A stretch of 64,000 nucleotides of DNA from Psychrobacter fozii. Its GTDB lineage: Bacteria; Pseudomonadota; Gammaproteobacteria; Pseudomonadales; Moraxellaceae. A model generated the notes under the pieces. It made no database searches. It was given only the letters and a program-made list of their open reading frames with translations, and was not told the origin of the DNA. The stretch is taken from positions 124,001-188,000 of the forward strand of contig NZ_QJSU01000008.1 in assembly GCF_003217155.1 (NCBI RefSeq), given 5' to 3'. How positions within the stretch are numbered: position 1 is the first letter of the stretch; each line of letters starts with the position of its first letter. Below, piece by piece: positions 18,770 to 28,064 of the stretch. Both the position numbers and the translations under genes were made by a program.

Positions 18770-20767
18770 TTGTCTATCAAGTATCGTCTGATTCCCAGCA
18801 CCGAGTTATCTTCACCATATTCCATGATTAAAATGCCATTACTCGCGATGGTGTTTTTACTTGTGTTGCTGTTGAGTTTGTTATGGCCAACTCATACCTT
18901 TGCAGCTGAGGCTAGTACACTTGGTGTGAGTGAAAGCAGTAGTGAAGAGTCAGTAGAATCATCACGCCCGGACTCATTCGGGCGAGATACACCAAGGAAT
19001 ACGGTGCAAGGGTTTATCAGCGCCCTGGGTGAAAATGACTACCTGCTGGCGAGTAACTATCTAAATTTATCGAAGTCTGACAATCCAACGACCATCGTAC
19101 GGCAATTTAAGCAAGCGCTAGATGCAGGTGGCCGTTTTCAGCCGGATTTGCAGCTGAGCAATACGCCTGAGGGTAACCTCACTGATCAGCTACCACCAAA
19201 TCAAGAAAATGTGGGTGCGATTAATATTGGTGAAAAAAGCGTGTCACTGATACTCGAAAAAGTTACGTCTGAGAGAAATGAAAAGTATTGGCAGTTTTCA
19301 AGCGATACGCTCAGCTCGATACCGGAAGTAATAGAGAACACTGAACCCACTTTGGTATCTCGCTATACCATTGATTCATTGGACGGCAAAAAGCTTTTCG
19401 GTTATCAGTTGGCTGATTTGGTCGCGGCGCTTGCCATGATCGTCAGTAGCTTTATATTGACTTATATCATGGTTTGGCTGTTGTATCATCTATTGAGAAT
19501 CACTTATCCGCATGTACGCGGTGTGACATTGCCATTACCGGATAAGGTGATACTACCGCTTTCCGTGGTAATCATGGCACTGATACTGTCTGAGGTGATG
19601 GTATACGCTGGCGTATCAGTGACCCTGCGTGAGCCAGTCAATCGTTTCACGGAAATAGCTTCGTGGGTAGCGATAACATGGCTACTACTACGAGTCGTCG
19701 ATGCCATATTCACTCGTGCGGTAAATTTGAGCTATAAGAAAAACTATACTGAGCGGGTCTCAATCTTAGGGCTGATGCGCAAAGTGGTTAAAGCGCTGCT
19801 GCTGATATTTGCTGTGATTGTCATCTTTGGTAATTTGGGTTTTGATTTGACCACAGGTATTGCTGCATTGGGTGTGGGTGGTTTGGCATTGGCATTGGGT
19901 GCGCAAAAGACCATCGAAAACTTAGTCGGTAGTGTCGTCGTCGTGGCAGATTCGCCAGTGCGAATCGGTGACTATTGTAAATTTGGCACTTATGAAGGTA
20001 CGGTGATTGATATTGGTATTCGCTCATCGCGTGTGCGGACATTGACGCGTACGATCGTGACGGTACCGAACGGTGATTTTTCATCGATGCAGATTGAAAA
20101 CTTTACTTCTCGTGATATGTTTCGTTTTTTCCATCATTTATATCTGAAGCGTACCGCTGATCTTGATGTGATTTTCAAAATGGTAAACGACTTGGATGAA
20201 TTCATAAAAGAGCATGATTTAACCAACCCAGAGTGGAATCAGGTCAATATCTTAGAGCTGCGTCAAGATTGCTATGTCATTCAGTTGCAGGCTTATGTCA
20301 ATGCTACTGGAATCATTGAATTCTATGACAAACAAAATACGTTATTTATCGATGTATTAAAGAAAGTCGCAAAATATAAAGTAGAACATGCATTGCCGAC
20401 TCAGCAGCTTATCGTCAATCAAGCTGAGCTAGAAGATCACATTGATAATGAGGATCAAAACTATAATCAAGAAAGCAATAATCAAGCAAACAACAGCATT
20501 GAATCGGTAAAAGATGTATCAATTAGTAAGGATGCTAATGCTGGCAATGACAGTTCTGATGACTATACTGCTGTGGATTTAAATAAAGATAAAGGCAATA
20601 ACAGTACTAATAGCGATGAAGCCCTCAATGAAAAAAAGAAGGCAACATTGAAAAGTAAGAAAGGCCAAACGCTCAAAGGACTCATACATAAAAGCCATGT
20701 ATTAAAGAAAAGCAAGTTTAAGCATGTCAAAAAAAGACCTAGTTTTTCTATATGGAACCAATTTTAG
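18770..20767 (+). CDS. MscS-family mechanosensitive channel
   Basis: 665 residues. The N terminus has a signal-like hydrophobic segment ending THTFAAEA, then a periplasmic region (about 50-200) and membrane helices from about residue 215. The pore helix and beta domain are plain: ALGVGGLALALGAQKTIENL, VVADSPVRIGDYC, VTVPNGDFSSMQIENF. The last ~120 residues are polar, low-complexity and end very basic (KKSKFKHVKKRP). The start is a TTG at 18770, chosen because AAGAGG sits six bases before it; an ATG 18 codons in lacks a ribosome site. It likely opens under membrane tension to release solutes on hypo-osmotic shock. Confidence 0.88.
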   Translation: MSIKYRLIPSTELSSPYSMIKMPLLAMVFLLVLLLSLLWPTHTFAAEASTLGVSESSSEESVESSRPDSFGRDTPRNTVQGFISALGENDYLLASNYLNLSKSDNPTTIVRQFKQALDAGGRFQPDLQLSNTPEGNLTDQLPPNQENVGAINIGEKSVSLILEKVTSERNEKYWQFSSDTLSSIPEVIENTEPTLVSRYTIDSLDGKKLFGYQLADLVAALAMIVSSFILTYIMVWLLYHLLRITYPHVRGVTLPLPDKVILPLSVVIMALILSEVMVYAGVSVTLREPVNRFTEIASWVAITWLLLRVVDAIFTRAVNLSYKKNYTERVSILGLMRKVVKALLLIFAVIVIFGNLGFDLTTGIAALGVGGLALALGAQKTIENLVGSVVVVADSPVRIGDYCKFGTYEGTVIDIGIRSSRVRTLTRTIVTVPNGDFSSMQIENFTSRDMFRFFHHLYLKRTADLDVIFKMVNDLDEFIKEHDLTNPEWNQVNILELRQDCYVIQLQAYVNATGIIEFYDKQNTLFIDVLKKVAKYKVEHALPTQQLIVNQAELEDHIDNEDQNYNQESNNQANNSIESVKDVSISKDANAGNDSSDDYTAVDLNKDKGNNSTNSDEALNEKKKATLKSKKGQTLKGLIHKSHVLKKSKFKHVKKRPSFSIWNQF

Positions 20768-20867
20768 AGTAAAGATTAAAGAGACCTTTGTAATGGTGTT
20801 AAATACAGAGTTTGTTATCAATAAGATTTAGACGATGGCATTACTCACTTTTTTTAATGCTAGGTCT

Positions 20868-21500
20868 TTATAAAGGCACTGCAGTTTTATTGCGTAATGT
20901 ACCGTAATACGACCATAGTAACAGGCTGGCAGCGCTACGGTGCGGTGACCAGTCTTGGGTCAGGTTCTTTAATTGTTTCGGCGTCGGTCGCTCTGCCAAA
21001 CCTAGCAACTCCATGGCCGCCACTTTGATGGCTAAGTCATCGACAGCGAATACGTCTGCGCGTTTTAAAGAAAACAACAAGTACATCTCAGCCGTCCAGC
21101 GACCAATACCAGTGACAGCAGTTAGCGTAAGTATGACATCTTCATCTAACATGGTTGTTAATGCATTAAAGTCTATATCGTGCTCGACCAATGAGCGGAT
21201 ATAACGAGTTTTTTGTTTAGACAGTCCTTGTGCTCGCAAAGTCTCATCTGTTGCCTCAACGATTGCATTCGGTGTCGTCAAGCCTGCATCAACCAACCGT
21301 TGCCAAATGCTGGCTGCGGCAGCGACAGATAACTGCTGACCAACCATTGCTCTCATCAGCTGCTCAAATCCACCTGTATTGTGTCTAAGGCTTGGCGTGC
21401 CAACTTGCTTATGGACAGGCTCAAATCGTGGTTCGATAGCAATCAAAGCAGTGATATGCTCATTTATTGCTTCAAGATTTTCAATTGTTTGTATGCTCAT
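20868..21500 (-). CDS. DNA-3-methyladenine glycosylase II (AlkA-like, HhH-GPD)
   Basis: Base-excision repair glycosylase that removes alkylated purines. The 210-residue protein shows QLSVAAAASIWQRL, the helix-hairpin-helix TAVTGIGRWTAEM, and the following VFAVDDLAIK containing the catalytic aspartate of the HhH-GPD class. It has only the catalytic HhH part, without AlkA's N-terminal domain, like many short bacterial 3-meA glycosylases. It appears monocistronic and converges with the mscS gene. Confidence 0.88.
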   Translation of the reverse strand: MSIQTIENLEAINEHITALIAIEPRFEPVHKQVGTPSLRHNTGGFEQLMRAMVGQQLSVAAAASIWQRLVDAGLTTPNAIVEATDETLRAQGLSKQKTRYIRSLVEHDIDFNALTTMLDEDVILTLTAVTGIGRWTAEMYLLFSLKRADVFAVDDLAIKVAAMELLGLAERPTPKQLKNLTQDWSPHRSAASLLLWSYYGTLRNKTAVPL

Positions 21501-21593
21501 GATAGATTCACTCTAATAAAAATTGTGCATGAAAGTCATATGGCTGTGTGCTTACAGCTTGCTACTATAGAAATAGACGATTTATTTATATAA

Positions 21594-21621
21594 AAAAGGA
21601 CTGCTATTTGCAGTCCTTTTT
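21594..21621 (-). terminator. Intrinsic terminator of the Smr gene
   Basis: GGACTGC/GCAGTCC stem flanked by A and T tracts, about 30 bp beyond the stop at 21650. Confidence 0.85.
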
Positions 21622-21649
21622 ATTTCTAATACTGAGCTAACAATAATAA

Positions 21650-22381
21650 TTATTCGCCATCAGCTTTAGGCTTTTTGAGCAATACCAATACTGCACCATT
21701 ACCGCCATCTTTAGGCGGGGCAGAGCAGAAAGCTAAGACTTCTGGTAATTGACGTAACCAACCGTTCACACACGTCTTTAGAATGGCCTCAGAGCCTTTA
21801 CCATGGACTATTTTTACCATCGTCTCATTTTTCTGCTTCGCTTGACTCAGCAATTGCGTCATAGCGTCACGAGCTTCTTCTATCGTGCAACCATGAATAT
21901 CTACAGCATCATACCAACGTAGCTTGCCTTTCTTAAGTTGATCAAAGATCTTGTTTTGCAAGGTTGGCTGTTTGTACGATAAAAATGCTTCAGCAGCGAC
22001 AGGGTTGAGCAGTGCTTGCATATCCGACAAGCCTGCACCCAAGTCACTGGCTTCACTACCTTGAGCAGCTGCACGTTTAGACAGTGTGGTTGCATCAGGT
22101 TTGCCCGCTTTTGCTGCATTGGCAGGTGAGCGGACGTTTTTATTGTCAAGCTGATTGACACCATGCATGGCTTGCATAAACAGCACTTTATCATCATCAA
22201 CATGTTCGCTGTTCATTTGCTTAACAGTCTTATTGACTTGCTTTTGCGTGGGTAATGAAACAGGTTCTGTTGGCTTTTGATCCTCACCTTCAGGTGACGT
22301 GGTATCACGCCCTTTGCTTAGTTGGCCTTTTAGCTCTTTAAGTTGGTCTTGCATTTCTTTTGAAAATAGAGAATTTGACAT
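21650..22381 (-). CDS. Smr-domain protein (SmrA/YdaL-like putative endonuclease)
   Basis: 243 residues. The N-terminal half is polar and probably flexible. The C-terminal Smr domain (about 155-240) has VDIHGCTIEEA, where E. coli-type Smr proteins use a D-x-H motif, then VKIVHGKGS and a closing FCSAPPKDGGNGAVLVLLKK. Standalone Smr proteins act as nucleases on DNA or on mRNA in collided ribosomes; which applies here is not visible. It lies between the AlkA-like gene and trpC on the same strand. Confidence 0.85.
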   Translation of the reverse strand: MSNSLFSKEMQDQLKELKGQLSKGRDTTSPEGEDQKPTEPVSLPTQKQVNKTVKQMNSEHVDDDKVLFMQAMHGVNQLDNKNVRSPANAAKAGKPDATTLSKRAAAQGSEASDLGAGLSDMQALLNPVAAEAFLSYKQPTLQNKIFDQLKKGKLRWYDAVDIHGCTIEEARDAMTQLLSQAKQKNETMVKIVHGKGSEAILKTCVNGWLRQLPEVLAFCSAPPKDGGNGAVLVLLKKPKADGE

Positions 22382-22496
22382 AAAAGTTAATGTATCGTTG
22401 GTTGATGAATGAATGACTTAATAGTCTATATCGTCGCTGGTTTTATACTAATATAAGCTTACGAGTCGTATCGTAGCCTAAGCTATTTTAGTTACT

Positions 22497-23366
22497 TTAC
22501 TCGTCTGCTGCGACGCCCGCAAGTAAGGATTGTAACGCTTGTCCAGGATGATCGGTTTTCATAAACTGCTCACCAATTAAAAAGTGCTGAATATCATGGC
22601 TTAACATCAAACGAATATCATCACTGCTATGAATGCCACTCTCGGTGACGACAAGCGGTTTAAGGGTTGTATTGTCTACCACTAATGCTTCGATCAAAAT
22701 ATTTTTTAGATCTAATGTGGTTTGTAGATCGACGTCAAAAGTATTTAAGTCGCGATTGTTAATGCCATAAATATTGTGTGCTGAGCGTGGCAATGTTAGT
22801 GCACGATCAAGCTCAGATTTGGTATGTATCTCTATCAATACATCCATACCTAACTCGATACTCAGTGCATGCAGCTCGTGTACTTGCGTGTCATCAAGGC
22901 AAGCCATGATAAGTAATATACAGTCTGCACCCATCAGATAAGATTGATAGATTTGGTATACATCCACCATAAAGTCTTTGCGCAATATTGGTAGGCTTGC
23001 AGCATTAGCCGCTTGAAGAAGATAGCTGTCATCGCCTTGAAAATAATCACGATCAGTCAATACTGATAAGCAGCTGGCACCAGCTTGCTCATATTGCTGG
23101 GCAAATAATGCCGGTGCAAAGTTATGATTGATGATGCCTTTAGATGGTGATGCTTTTTTGATTTCAGCAATGATACCGACACTGTTTTTGTTCGTACTGG
23201 CCGCTCGTAAAGCGGCAGCAAAGCCTCGGCGTGGTTTATTATCAGCTGCGACTTGCGATTGTAAATCCTCAAGAGAAAGGTTTTCACGCGCGGCTTTTAC
23301 TTCTTCTATTTTGGTTGCGACAATGCGCTGCAATACTGAGGGTATGTCTGAGTGAGTTGTGGTCAT
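22497..23366 (-). CDS. trpC: Indole-3-glycerol phosphate synthase
   Basis: Fourth step of tryptophan synthesis: ring closure of CdRP to indole-glycerol phosphate. Monofunctional 289-residue (beta/alpha)8 barrel with VLQRIVATKIEEV, IAEIKKASPSKG (catalytic Lys), LRKDFMVDVYQIY, GINNRDLNTFDVDL and VVTESGI. No TrpF domain is fused. It is the last gene of trpGDC, separated from trpD by 178 bp that contain a palindromic repeat. Confidence 0.95.
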   Translation of the reverse strand: MTTTHSDIPSVLQRIVATKIEEVKAARENLSLEDLQSQVAADNKPRRGFAAALRAASTNKNSVGIIAEIKKASPSKGIINHNFAPALFAQQYEQAGASCLSVLTDRDYFQGDDSYLLQAANAASLPILRKDFMVDVYQIYQSYLMGADCILLIMACLDDTQVHELHALSIELGMDVLIEIHTKSELDRALTLPRSAHNIYGINNRDLNTFDVDLQTTLDLKNILIEALVVDNTTLKPLVVTESGIHSSDDIRLMLSHDIQHFLIGEQFMKTDHPGQALQSLLAGVAADE

Positions 23367-23395
23367 ACGGGTATCCGAATAATATTAAATGTAAA

Positions 23396-23503
23396 TATAG
23401 TCAAAGAATTACTAAACGGCTACGGCGTTACTCTTCCTAGATGTACGACTTGTACAATCTGCAGTCGGCTGCCTTGTATCCGTTTTAGACTTCTTTGTCT
23501 ATA
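23396..23503. repeat. Palindromic MITE-like repeat between trpD and trpC
   Basis: A 108-bp element begins TATAGTCAAAGAA and ends in the complement of TATAGACAAAGAA; the terminal 28 bp match in inverted orientation at 22 positions. Inside it the GATACAAGGC arm and a GTACAAGTCGTAC block are shared with the element at 46317-46504. It occupies most of the gap within the trp operon. Confidence 0.7.
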
Positions 23504-23544
23504 GACAGTGGTGGCAAATTTTGCACCATATGAATGCTTGTAAG

Positions 23545-24666
23545 TTAACCCTGAGCCACTAATTGCTGTGTGTAGTTGGCCAGAGACTCAAGCTTGAGCA
23601 ACGCATCACCATTTTGGATGGCTTTTTGCGCTTGGCTCACACCATTAGCGTAGTTGCTGGCAAGTCCTGCCGTATATATTGCCGCACCTGCATTTAGTGC
23701 AATCATATCACGCGCCTTAAGTACAGAGCGGTCATGAGTGTCGGCTCCAGATAGGGCAGCGCGAATCAGCTCCAGACTTTGCGCTGGAGAGTTGACATCG
23801 AGACCGATCAGGGTCTGCGATTCAATGCCTGCATCTTCTGGCATCATCTCGTAAACAGATATCTCGCCATCTTTTAATTCAGCGACAGTAGTTGAAGTAG
23901 CAAGGCTAATTTCATCCAAGCCGTCTTTTGCGCCCACAACCATCACATGACGAGCGCCCAAGTTTTTCATGACGTTGGCGATAGGCTCACACAGTTGGGC
24001 AGTGAAAACGCCAATGACCAGATTGGGCGTGCTAGCAGGATTGGTTAATGGCCCTAAGATATTGAAAATAGTACGCGCTTTGAGCTCGCGGCGGACGGGT
24101 ATGGCATAGCGCATGGCACTGTGATGATTGGGTGCGAACAGAAAGCCGATACCTTGGTTTTCGATACAGTTTTGTGCTTGTTCAGGTGTGAGCGCAAGGC
24201 TAATACCCGCTTGTTCGAGTAAGTCTGAGCTACCCGATTTGCTAGACACGCCGCGGTTGCCGTGTTTGGCAACTTGCGCGCCAGCCGCTGCTGCCACAAG
24301 AGCAGAGGCGGTAGACACGTTGAATAAATTAGCGCCATCGCCACCAGTACCAACGATGTCTACTAAGTGATCACAGTTCTTTGGTTCGATATTAGAAGCC
24401 AAGGCACGCATGGCACTGGCCGATGCAGTAATCTCATCGATTGATTCACCTTTCATACGCAAGCCAGTCAAAATAGCGCCCATCATGGCGTCGCTACATC
24501 TGCCTTGCATGATGATCAGCATTACTTGATACATCTCATCAAAGGTTAAATCAATGTGCTGAAAAATTCTTTCTAACGATGCCGTCAGTAACTTATGAAT
24601 ATCTGCATCAGACAATTGAGCAATACTATCTGGAGTGTGATTACCCTCTATTTTTGTTGTACTCAT
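23545..24666 (-). CDS. trpD: Anthranilate phosphoribosyltransferase
   Basis: Transfers phosphoribose from PRPP to anthranilate. 373 residues, slightly long at the N terminus (about 25 extra residues). Motifs are VGTGGDGANLFNVST for PRPP/Mg binding, KHGNRGVSSKSGSSDLLE, and the later AKDGLDEI metal site. It is not fused to TrpG, unlike the enteric enzyme. It sits 95 bp after trpG. Confidence 0.95.
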   Translation of the reverse strand: MSTTKIEGNHTPDSIAQLSDADIHKLLTASLERIFQHIDLTFDEMYQVMLIIMQGRCSDAMMGAILTGLRMKGESIDEITASASAMRALASNIEPKNCDHLVDIVGTGGDGANLFNVSTASALVAAAAGAQVAKHGNRGVSSKSGSSDLLEQAGISLALTPEQAQNCIENQGIGFLFAPNHHSAMRYAIPVRRELKARTIFNILGPLTNPASTPNLVIGVFTAQLCEPIANVMKNLGARHVMVVGAKDGLDEISLATSTTVAELKDGEISVYEMMPEDAGIESQTLIGLDVNSPAQSLELIRAALSGADTHDRSVLKARDMIALNAGAAIYTAGLASNYANGVSQAQKAIQNGDALLKLESLANYTQQLVAQG

Positions 24667-24761
24667 TATATTCTCGCTTACTATTTTTATAAGTTTGTTT
24701 TAGATTAAGTTGGTTTCAAATTTAATATTATAGATATTTTAGATTTATTTTTTAACGATAC

Positions 24762-25385
24762 TTAGCCGACTTGTGGTAACTCGTTCGAGGCCAGTACGGC
24801 CAAATTATGTGTTTGCAAAAAGTTATTGAGCAACTGATAACCGGCCTCGCTCAAAATAGACTCAGGATGGAATTGCACCCCTTCGATGGCCAAATTTTTA
24901 TGGCGAATGCCCATAATTTCCTCAATGCTACCATCGGCATACTGTGTCCATGCGGTCAGCTCAAGACAATCGGGCAGGCTGCGTTTGTCAATGACGAGCG
25001 AGTGGTAACGGGTGACCTGTGATGGATTAGGCAATCCAGAAAACACACCTTGACCGTTATGGTAGACGGCCGATAGCCGACCATGCATGACTTCACCAGC
25101 TTTGATGACTTGACCACCAAAGGCTTGTCCAATGGCCTGATGACCCAAGCAAATACCCAATATCGGTATGATACCTTTGAATGTTTCGATAACTGCTAGA
25201 GAGATACCCGCTCGATCAGGATCACATGGGCCAGGACCGATGACAATCACATCTGGTGCAAGGGTTTGAATTTGTTCAATGGTAGCCTGATCATTACGCC
25301 AGACGGTGATGTCCTGCTGTAATTCACCGAAGTACTGTACGATATTGTACGTAAAGCTGTCGTAATTATCGATCATCAAAATCAT
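24762..25385 (-). CDS. trpG: Anthranilate synthase component II (glutamine amidotransferase)
   Basis: Supplies ammonia from glutamine to TrpE; in this group the same subunit often also serves PabB. 207 residues. The class I amidotransferase triad is complete: nucleophile in [10 protein letters not shown] and His/Glu in [19 protein letters not shown] is the oxyanion region. trpE is not adjacent, the split arrangement usual in Acinetobacter-Pseudomonas relatives. The promoter region starts with a heptanucleotide repeat about 57 bp upstream. No leader peptide with Trp codons was found. Confidence 0.94.
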   Translation of the reverse strand: MILMIDNYDSFTYNIVQYFGELQQDITVWRNDQATIEQIQTLAPDVIVIGPGPCDPDRAGISLAVIETFKGIIPILGICLGHQAIGQAFGGQVIKAGEVMHGRLSAVYHNGQGVFSGLPNPSQVTRYHSLVIDKRSLPDCLELTAWTQYADGSIEEIMGIRHKNLAIEGVQFHPESILSEAGYQLLNNFLQTHNLAVLASNELPQVG

Positions 25386-25441
25386 TGGATTTTCAACTTA
25401 TGGATGTGATTATGTTTTTTAGACTTATATTTATCTATAGT

Positions 25442-25469
25442 GGTTCTTGGTTCTTGGTTCTTGGTTCTT
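25442..25469. repeat. Heptanucleotide tandem repeat upstream of trpG
   Basis: Four perfect copies of GGTTCTT followed by a partial GATTC copy, 57-84 bp upstream of the trpG start codon. Tandem 7-mers can change copy number by slippage and alter promoter spacing. Confidence 0.8.
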
Positions 25470-25722
25470 GATTCAAGTAATTTTTGACGCAAGTGCTTCT
25501 GTATTCATACGTTTGTCAGGCGTGGTTATCTTACCATTATTTTGTGGTCTATCAAATGTAAGGTACAGGCTATCCAAGTAAGTCATGCGTAAAAATTATT
25601 TTACCTCACAATACTTTTGACAAAATATTTGTGATGAATCTTTGGTTTTGGATTGTTTGATATTTTTTAATTGTAGGGCGTGCACTAAAAAAGAACATTG
25701 TTCGTTAATGGTGCAGTTATTT

Positions 25723-25739
25723 AGCACTGAAAGAGTGCA
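25723..25739 (+). promoter_or_regulatory. NtrC-type enhancer site upstream of glnA
   Basis: AGCACT-N5-AGTGCA matches the NtrC dyad TGCACY-N5-RGTGCA at 11 of 12 fixed positions. It lies about 170 bp upstream of the sigma-54 promoter. Extra half-sites TGCACT (25681-25686) and GGTGCA (25710-25715) suggest a second, weaker site. Confidence 0.7.
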
Positions 25740-25894
25740 ATAATATGATGTTCTATACCTGTAAATGAGAAATAATAGCCGTGTGGATCGTTGATAGGCT
25801 ATGCTTGATAAAGAATAAATCATGTTATAGGTAATTGTAATAATTGCGAATTAAGTTGATGGAGATTGTCTAAAATATTATTATTTTTATAAGT

Positions 25895-25910
25895 TGGCAC
25901 AGCGTTTGCA
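25895..25910 (+). promoter_or_regulatory. Sigma-54 (-24/-12) promoter of glnA
   Basis: TGGCAC-N5-TTGCA is a perfect match to the sigma-54 consensus with correct spacing, oriented toward glnA. Transcription would begin near 25922, leaving a leader of about 260 nt. Confidence 0.85.
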
Positions 25911-26048
25911 CCACTACTTTCATGATTATTTATGGCTGAAAATTGATTCAAAAATAATTATTAATAAGTGCCGGAAGAATTTACTATTGTGAGTTATATG
26001 TTGTTAGAATGAAAAATAAGCATTAAAAGGATGTCTTGACTAAAGACA

Positions 26049-26076
26049 TTGACAGTGCTGATAATAAGCATAATAT
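26049..26076 (+). promoter_or_regulatory. Candidate sigma-70 promoter of glnA
   Basis: TTGACA, a 16-bp spacer and TAATAT, about 105 bp upstream of the glnA start. A second, vegetative promoter next to a sigma-54 promoter is the usual glnA arrangement. Confidence 0.5.
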
Positions 26077-26182
26077 TGAAGGCGCTATTTAGTATTAAGA
26101 ACACAGCTGATATTCTTGAACCAGTAAATTGCATCAGTCACCTTAAATCGCAATAACGTGATCAACACAACGGAGATTATTT

Positions 26183-27592
26183 ATGTCGAACAAATTACTA
26201 GACCTTATCAAATCAACAAATGCTAAATGGGTTGACTTTCGTTTTACCGATACCCGTGGTAAAGAACAACATATCAGCTTTCCTTCACATACCATTGACG
26301 AAGAAGTAATGGAAGACGGCAAGATGTTTGATGGTTCATCTATTGCTGGCTGGAAAGGTATTGAAGCCTCAGATATGATCTTGCGCCCAGATCCAGAAAC
26401 CGCTTTTGTTGACCCGTTCTTTGATTCAGTTACCGTTGTCGTTACTTGTGACATTATCGAGCCATCAACGCTACAAGGCTATGATCGTGACCCACGCTCT
26501 ATCGCACGCCGTGCTGAAGAGTACTTAAAGTCTACTGGCATTGGTGATACTGCTTATTTTGGTCCTGAGCCTGAATTCTTTATCTTTGATGACGTGAAGT
26601 GGTCAATTGATATGTCTGGTGTTAGCCATAAAATCACTGCTGAAGAAGCAGCATGGTCAACAGGCGAGACGTATGAGTGGGGCAACATGGCGCATCGTCC
26701 ACGTGTCAAAGGCGGCTATTTCCCAGTACCACCTATCGATAGCTCACAAGACATGCGTTCAATCATGTGTGAGCGTATCGAAGACATCGTTGGTGCAGGT
26801 AGCGTTGAAGTACATCATCACGAAGTAGCATCTTGCCAGTCTGAAATTGGCGTAGCATTCAACACGATGGTACGTAAGGCAGATGAAGTTCAACAGTTGA
26901 AATATGTGGTACATAACGTTGCGCATCAGTTTGGCAAAACAGCAACCTTTATGCCTAAGCCAATCGTTGGTGACAACGGTTCAGGTATGCACGTGCATAT
27001 GTCTATCGCTAAAGATGGCGTAAACACTTTCGCTGGTGATGAATACGCTGGTTTGTCTGAAACAGCTTTGTTCTTCGTTGGTGGTATCATCAAGCATGCT
27101 CGTGCTTTGAACGCGATTACCAACCCATCGACCAACAGCTATAAGCGCCTAGTACCACATTATGAAGCGCCTATTAAACTTGCTTACTCAGCATCTAACC
27201 GTTCAGCGTCTATCCGTATTCCACACGTGAGCAGCCCTAAAGCAGTACGTGTAGAAGCCCGTTTCCCTGATCCAACAGCGAACCCTTACTTAGCATTTGC
27301 TGCATTATTGATGGCCGGCCTTGACGGTATCCAAAACAAAATGCATCCAGGCGAAGCTGCGGACAAAAACTTGTATGACTTGCCACCAGAAGAAGAAGCA
27401 CAAATCCCAACGGTTGCAGAGAGCTTAGATGTAGCACTACAAGCATTGCGTGACGATCATGACTTCTTATTAAAAGGCGATGTGTTCACTGAAGACATGC
27501 TAGAAGCGTTTATCGCATTGAAAGAAGAAGAAGTACAGCGTCTGAACGTAACTGTACACCCTGTTGAATTTGACATGTACTACAGCTGCTAA
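26183..27592 (+). CDS. glnA: Glutamine synthetase, type I
   Basis: ATP-dependent amidation of glutamate; a dodecamer at the centre of nitrogen assimilation. 469 residues as for E. coli. [31 protein letters not shown] and the ATP/Glu-binding region [17 protein letters not shown] are present. The adenylylation tyrosine is in [10 protein letters not shown], so activity is probably tuned by GlnE. A CGGAG-type site precedes the ATG. Control is by sigma-54/NtrC plus a sigma-70 promoter. No glnL/glnG two-component genes follow; a terminator does. Confidence 0.97.
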   Translation: MSNKLLDLIKSTNAKWVDFRFTDTRGKEQHISFPSHTIDEEVMEDGKMFDGSSIAGWKGIEASDMILRPDPETAFVDPFFDSVTVVVTCDIIEPSTLQGYDRDPRSIARRAEEYLKSTGIGDTAYFGPEPEFFIFDDVKWSIDMSGVSHKITAEEAAWSTGETYEWGNMAHRPRVKGGYFPVPPIDSSQDMRSIMCERIEDIVGAGSVEVHHHEVASCQSEIGVAFNTMVRKADEVQQLKYVVHNVAHQFGKTATFMPKPIVGDNGSGMHVHMSIAKDGVNTFAGDEYAGLSETALFFVGGIIKHARALNAITNPSTNSYKRLVPHYEAPIKLAYSASNRSASIRIPHVSSPKAVRVEARFPDPTANPYLAFAALLMAGLDGIQNKMHPGEAADKNLYDLPPEEEAQIPTVAESLDVALQALRDDHDFLLKGDVFTEDMLEAFIALKEEEVQRLNVTVHPVEFDMYYSC

Positions 27593-27624
27593 TTAGTCGC
27601 TAAAGCACTCAGTTATTTTGAGTC

Positions 27625-27662
27625 AAAAAAACCAGCTAAGGTTAACTTAGCTGGTTTTTTTT
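27625..27662 (+). terminator. Intrinsic terminator of glnA
   Basis: ACCAGCTAAG/CTTAGCTGGT stem with a GTTAA-type loop and an eight-T tract, about 30 bp after the glnA stop. Confidence 0.92.
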
Positions 27663-27676
27663 GTGGAATTTAAACT

Positions 27677-27848
27677 AGGGCGTGTCTTTAATTCACTCGA
27701 TAGTCATCTAAATGGGCTGAAAATGGCTAAATCTTGCCAAACATCATCAAATAGCTGGTTAATATCCCGATATTATCTGCGCTATTTTCCTTGTTTGACG
27801 GCAATTTATCTCATTTTTATCACCATTTTTGAAATGAAGACACGCCCT
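27677..27848. mobile_element. 172-bp MITE with GGGCGTGTCTT ends
   Basis: The element starts AGGGCGTGTCTT and ends with the inverse AAGACACGCCCT; the outer 12 bp match perfectly and homology continues imperfectly for about 10 more. TA flanks both ends, consistent with a TA target duplication. No open frame inside. It is probably a non-autonomous derivative of an insertion sequence; the family cannot be fixed without the parent. A solitary copy of one end occurs at 29770-29787. Confidence 0.75.
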
Positions 27849-27910
27849 AATAATTATCTCAAAATAAGAGATTAATACCAAACCCAAAAAATACGATTAG
27901 CTGTGTCAAA

Positions 27911-27984
27911 CTCGTTTAGTCTACAATGCGTAGTACTTGCACTTGTTTTCCTTGCCACTCTAATTTTTGTGAATGTTATAAGAA
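27911..27984. repeat. Degenerate half-copy of the TATAG palindromic repeat
   Basis: TTAGTCTAC, GTAGTACTT, CACT and TTCCTTG occur in the same order and spacing as in the reverse complement of the left arm of the element at 46317-46504, ending GTTATAAG in place of ACTATAG. The other arm is not recognisable. Confidence 0.5.
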
Positions 27985-28064
27985 TGAATAATCGATAATA
28001 AATACTGGTCGTAACGCTCAATGTTTCAAAATCAGCCATCATAATTATAACAACAGGCACTACC

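Noticed and set aside
24667..25500. Tryptophan attenuator leader before trpG
   Set aside because: No short frame with clustered Trp codons and no antiterminator/terminator pair was found.
25596..25823. 75-codon minus-strand frame in the glnA upstream region
   Set aside because: It covers the NtrC site region and has no protein-like features.
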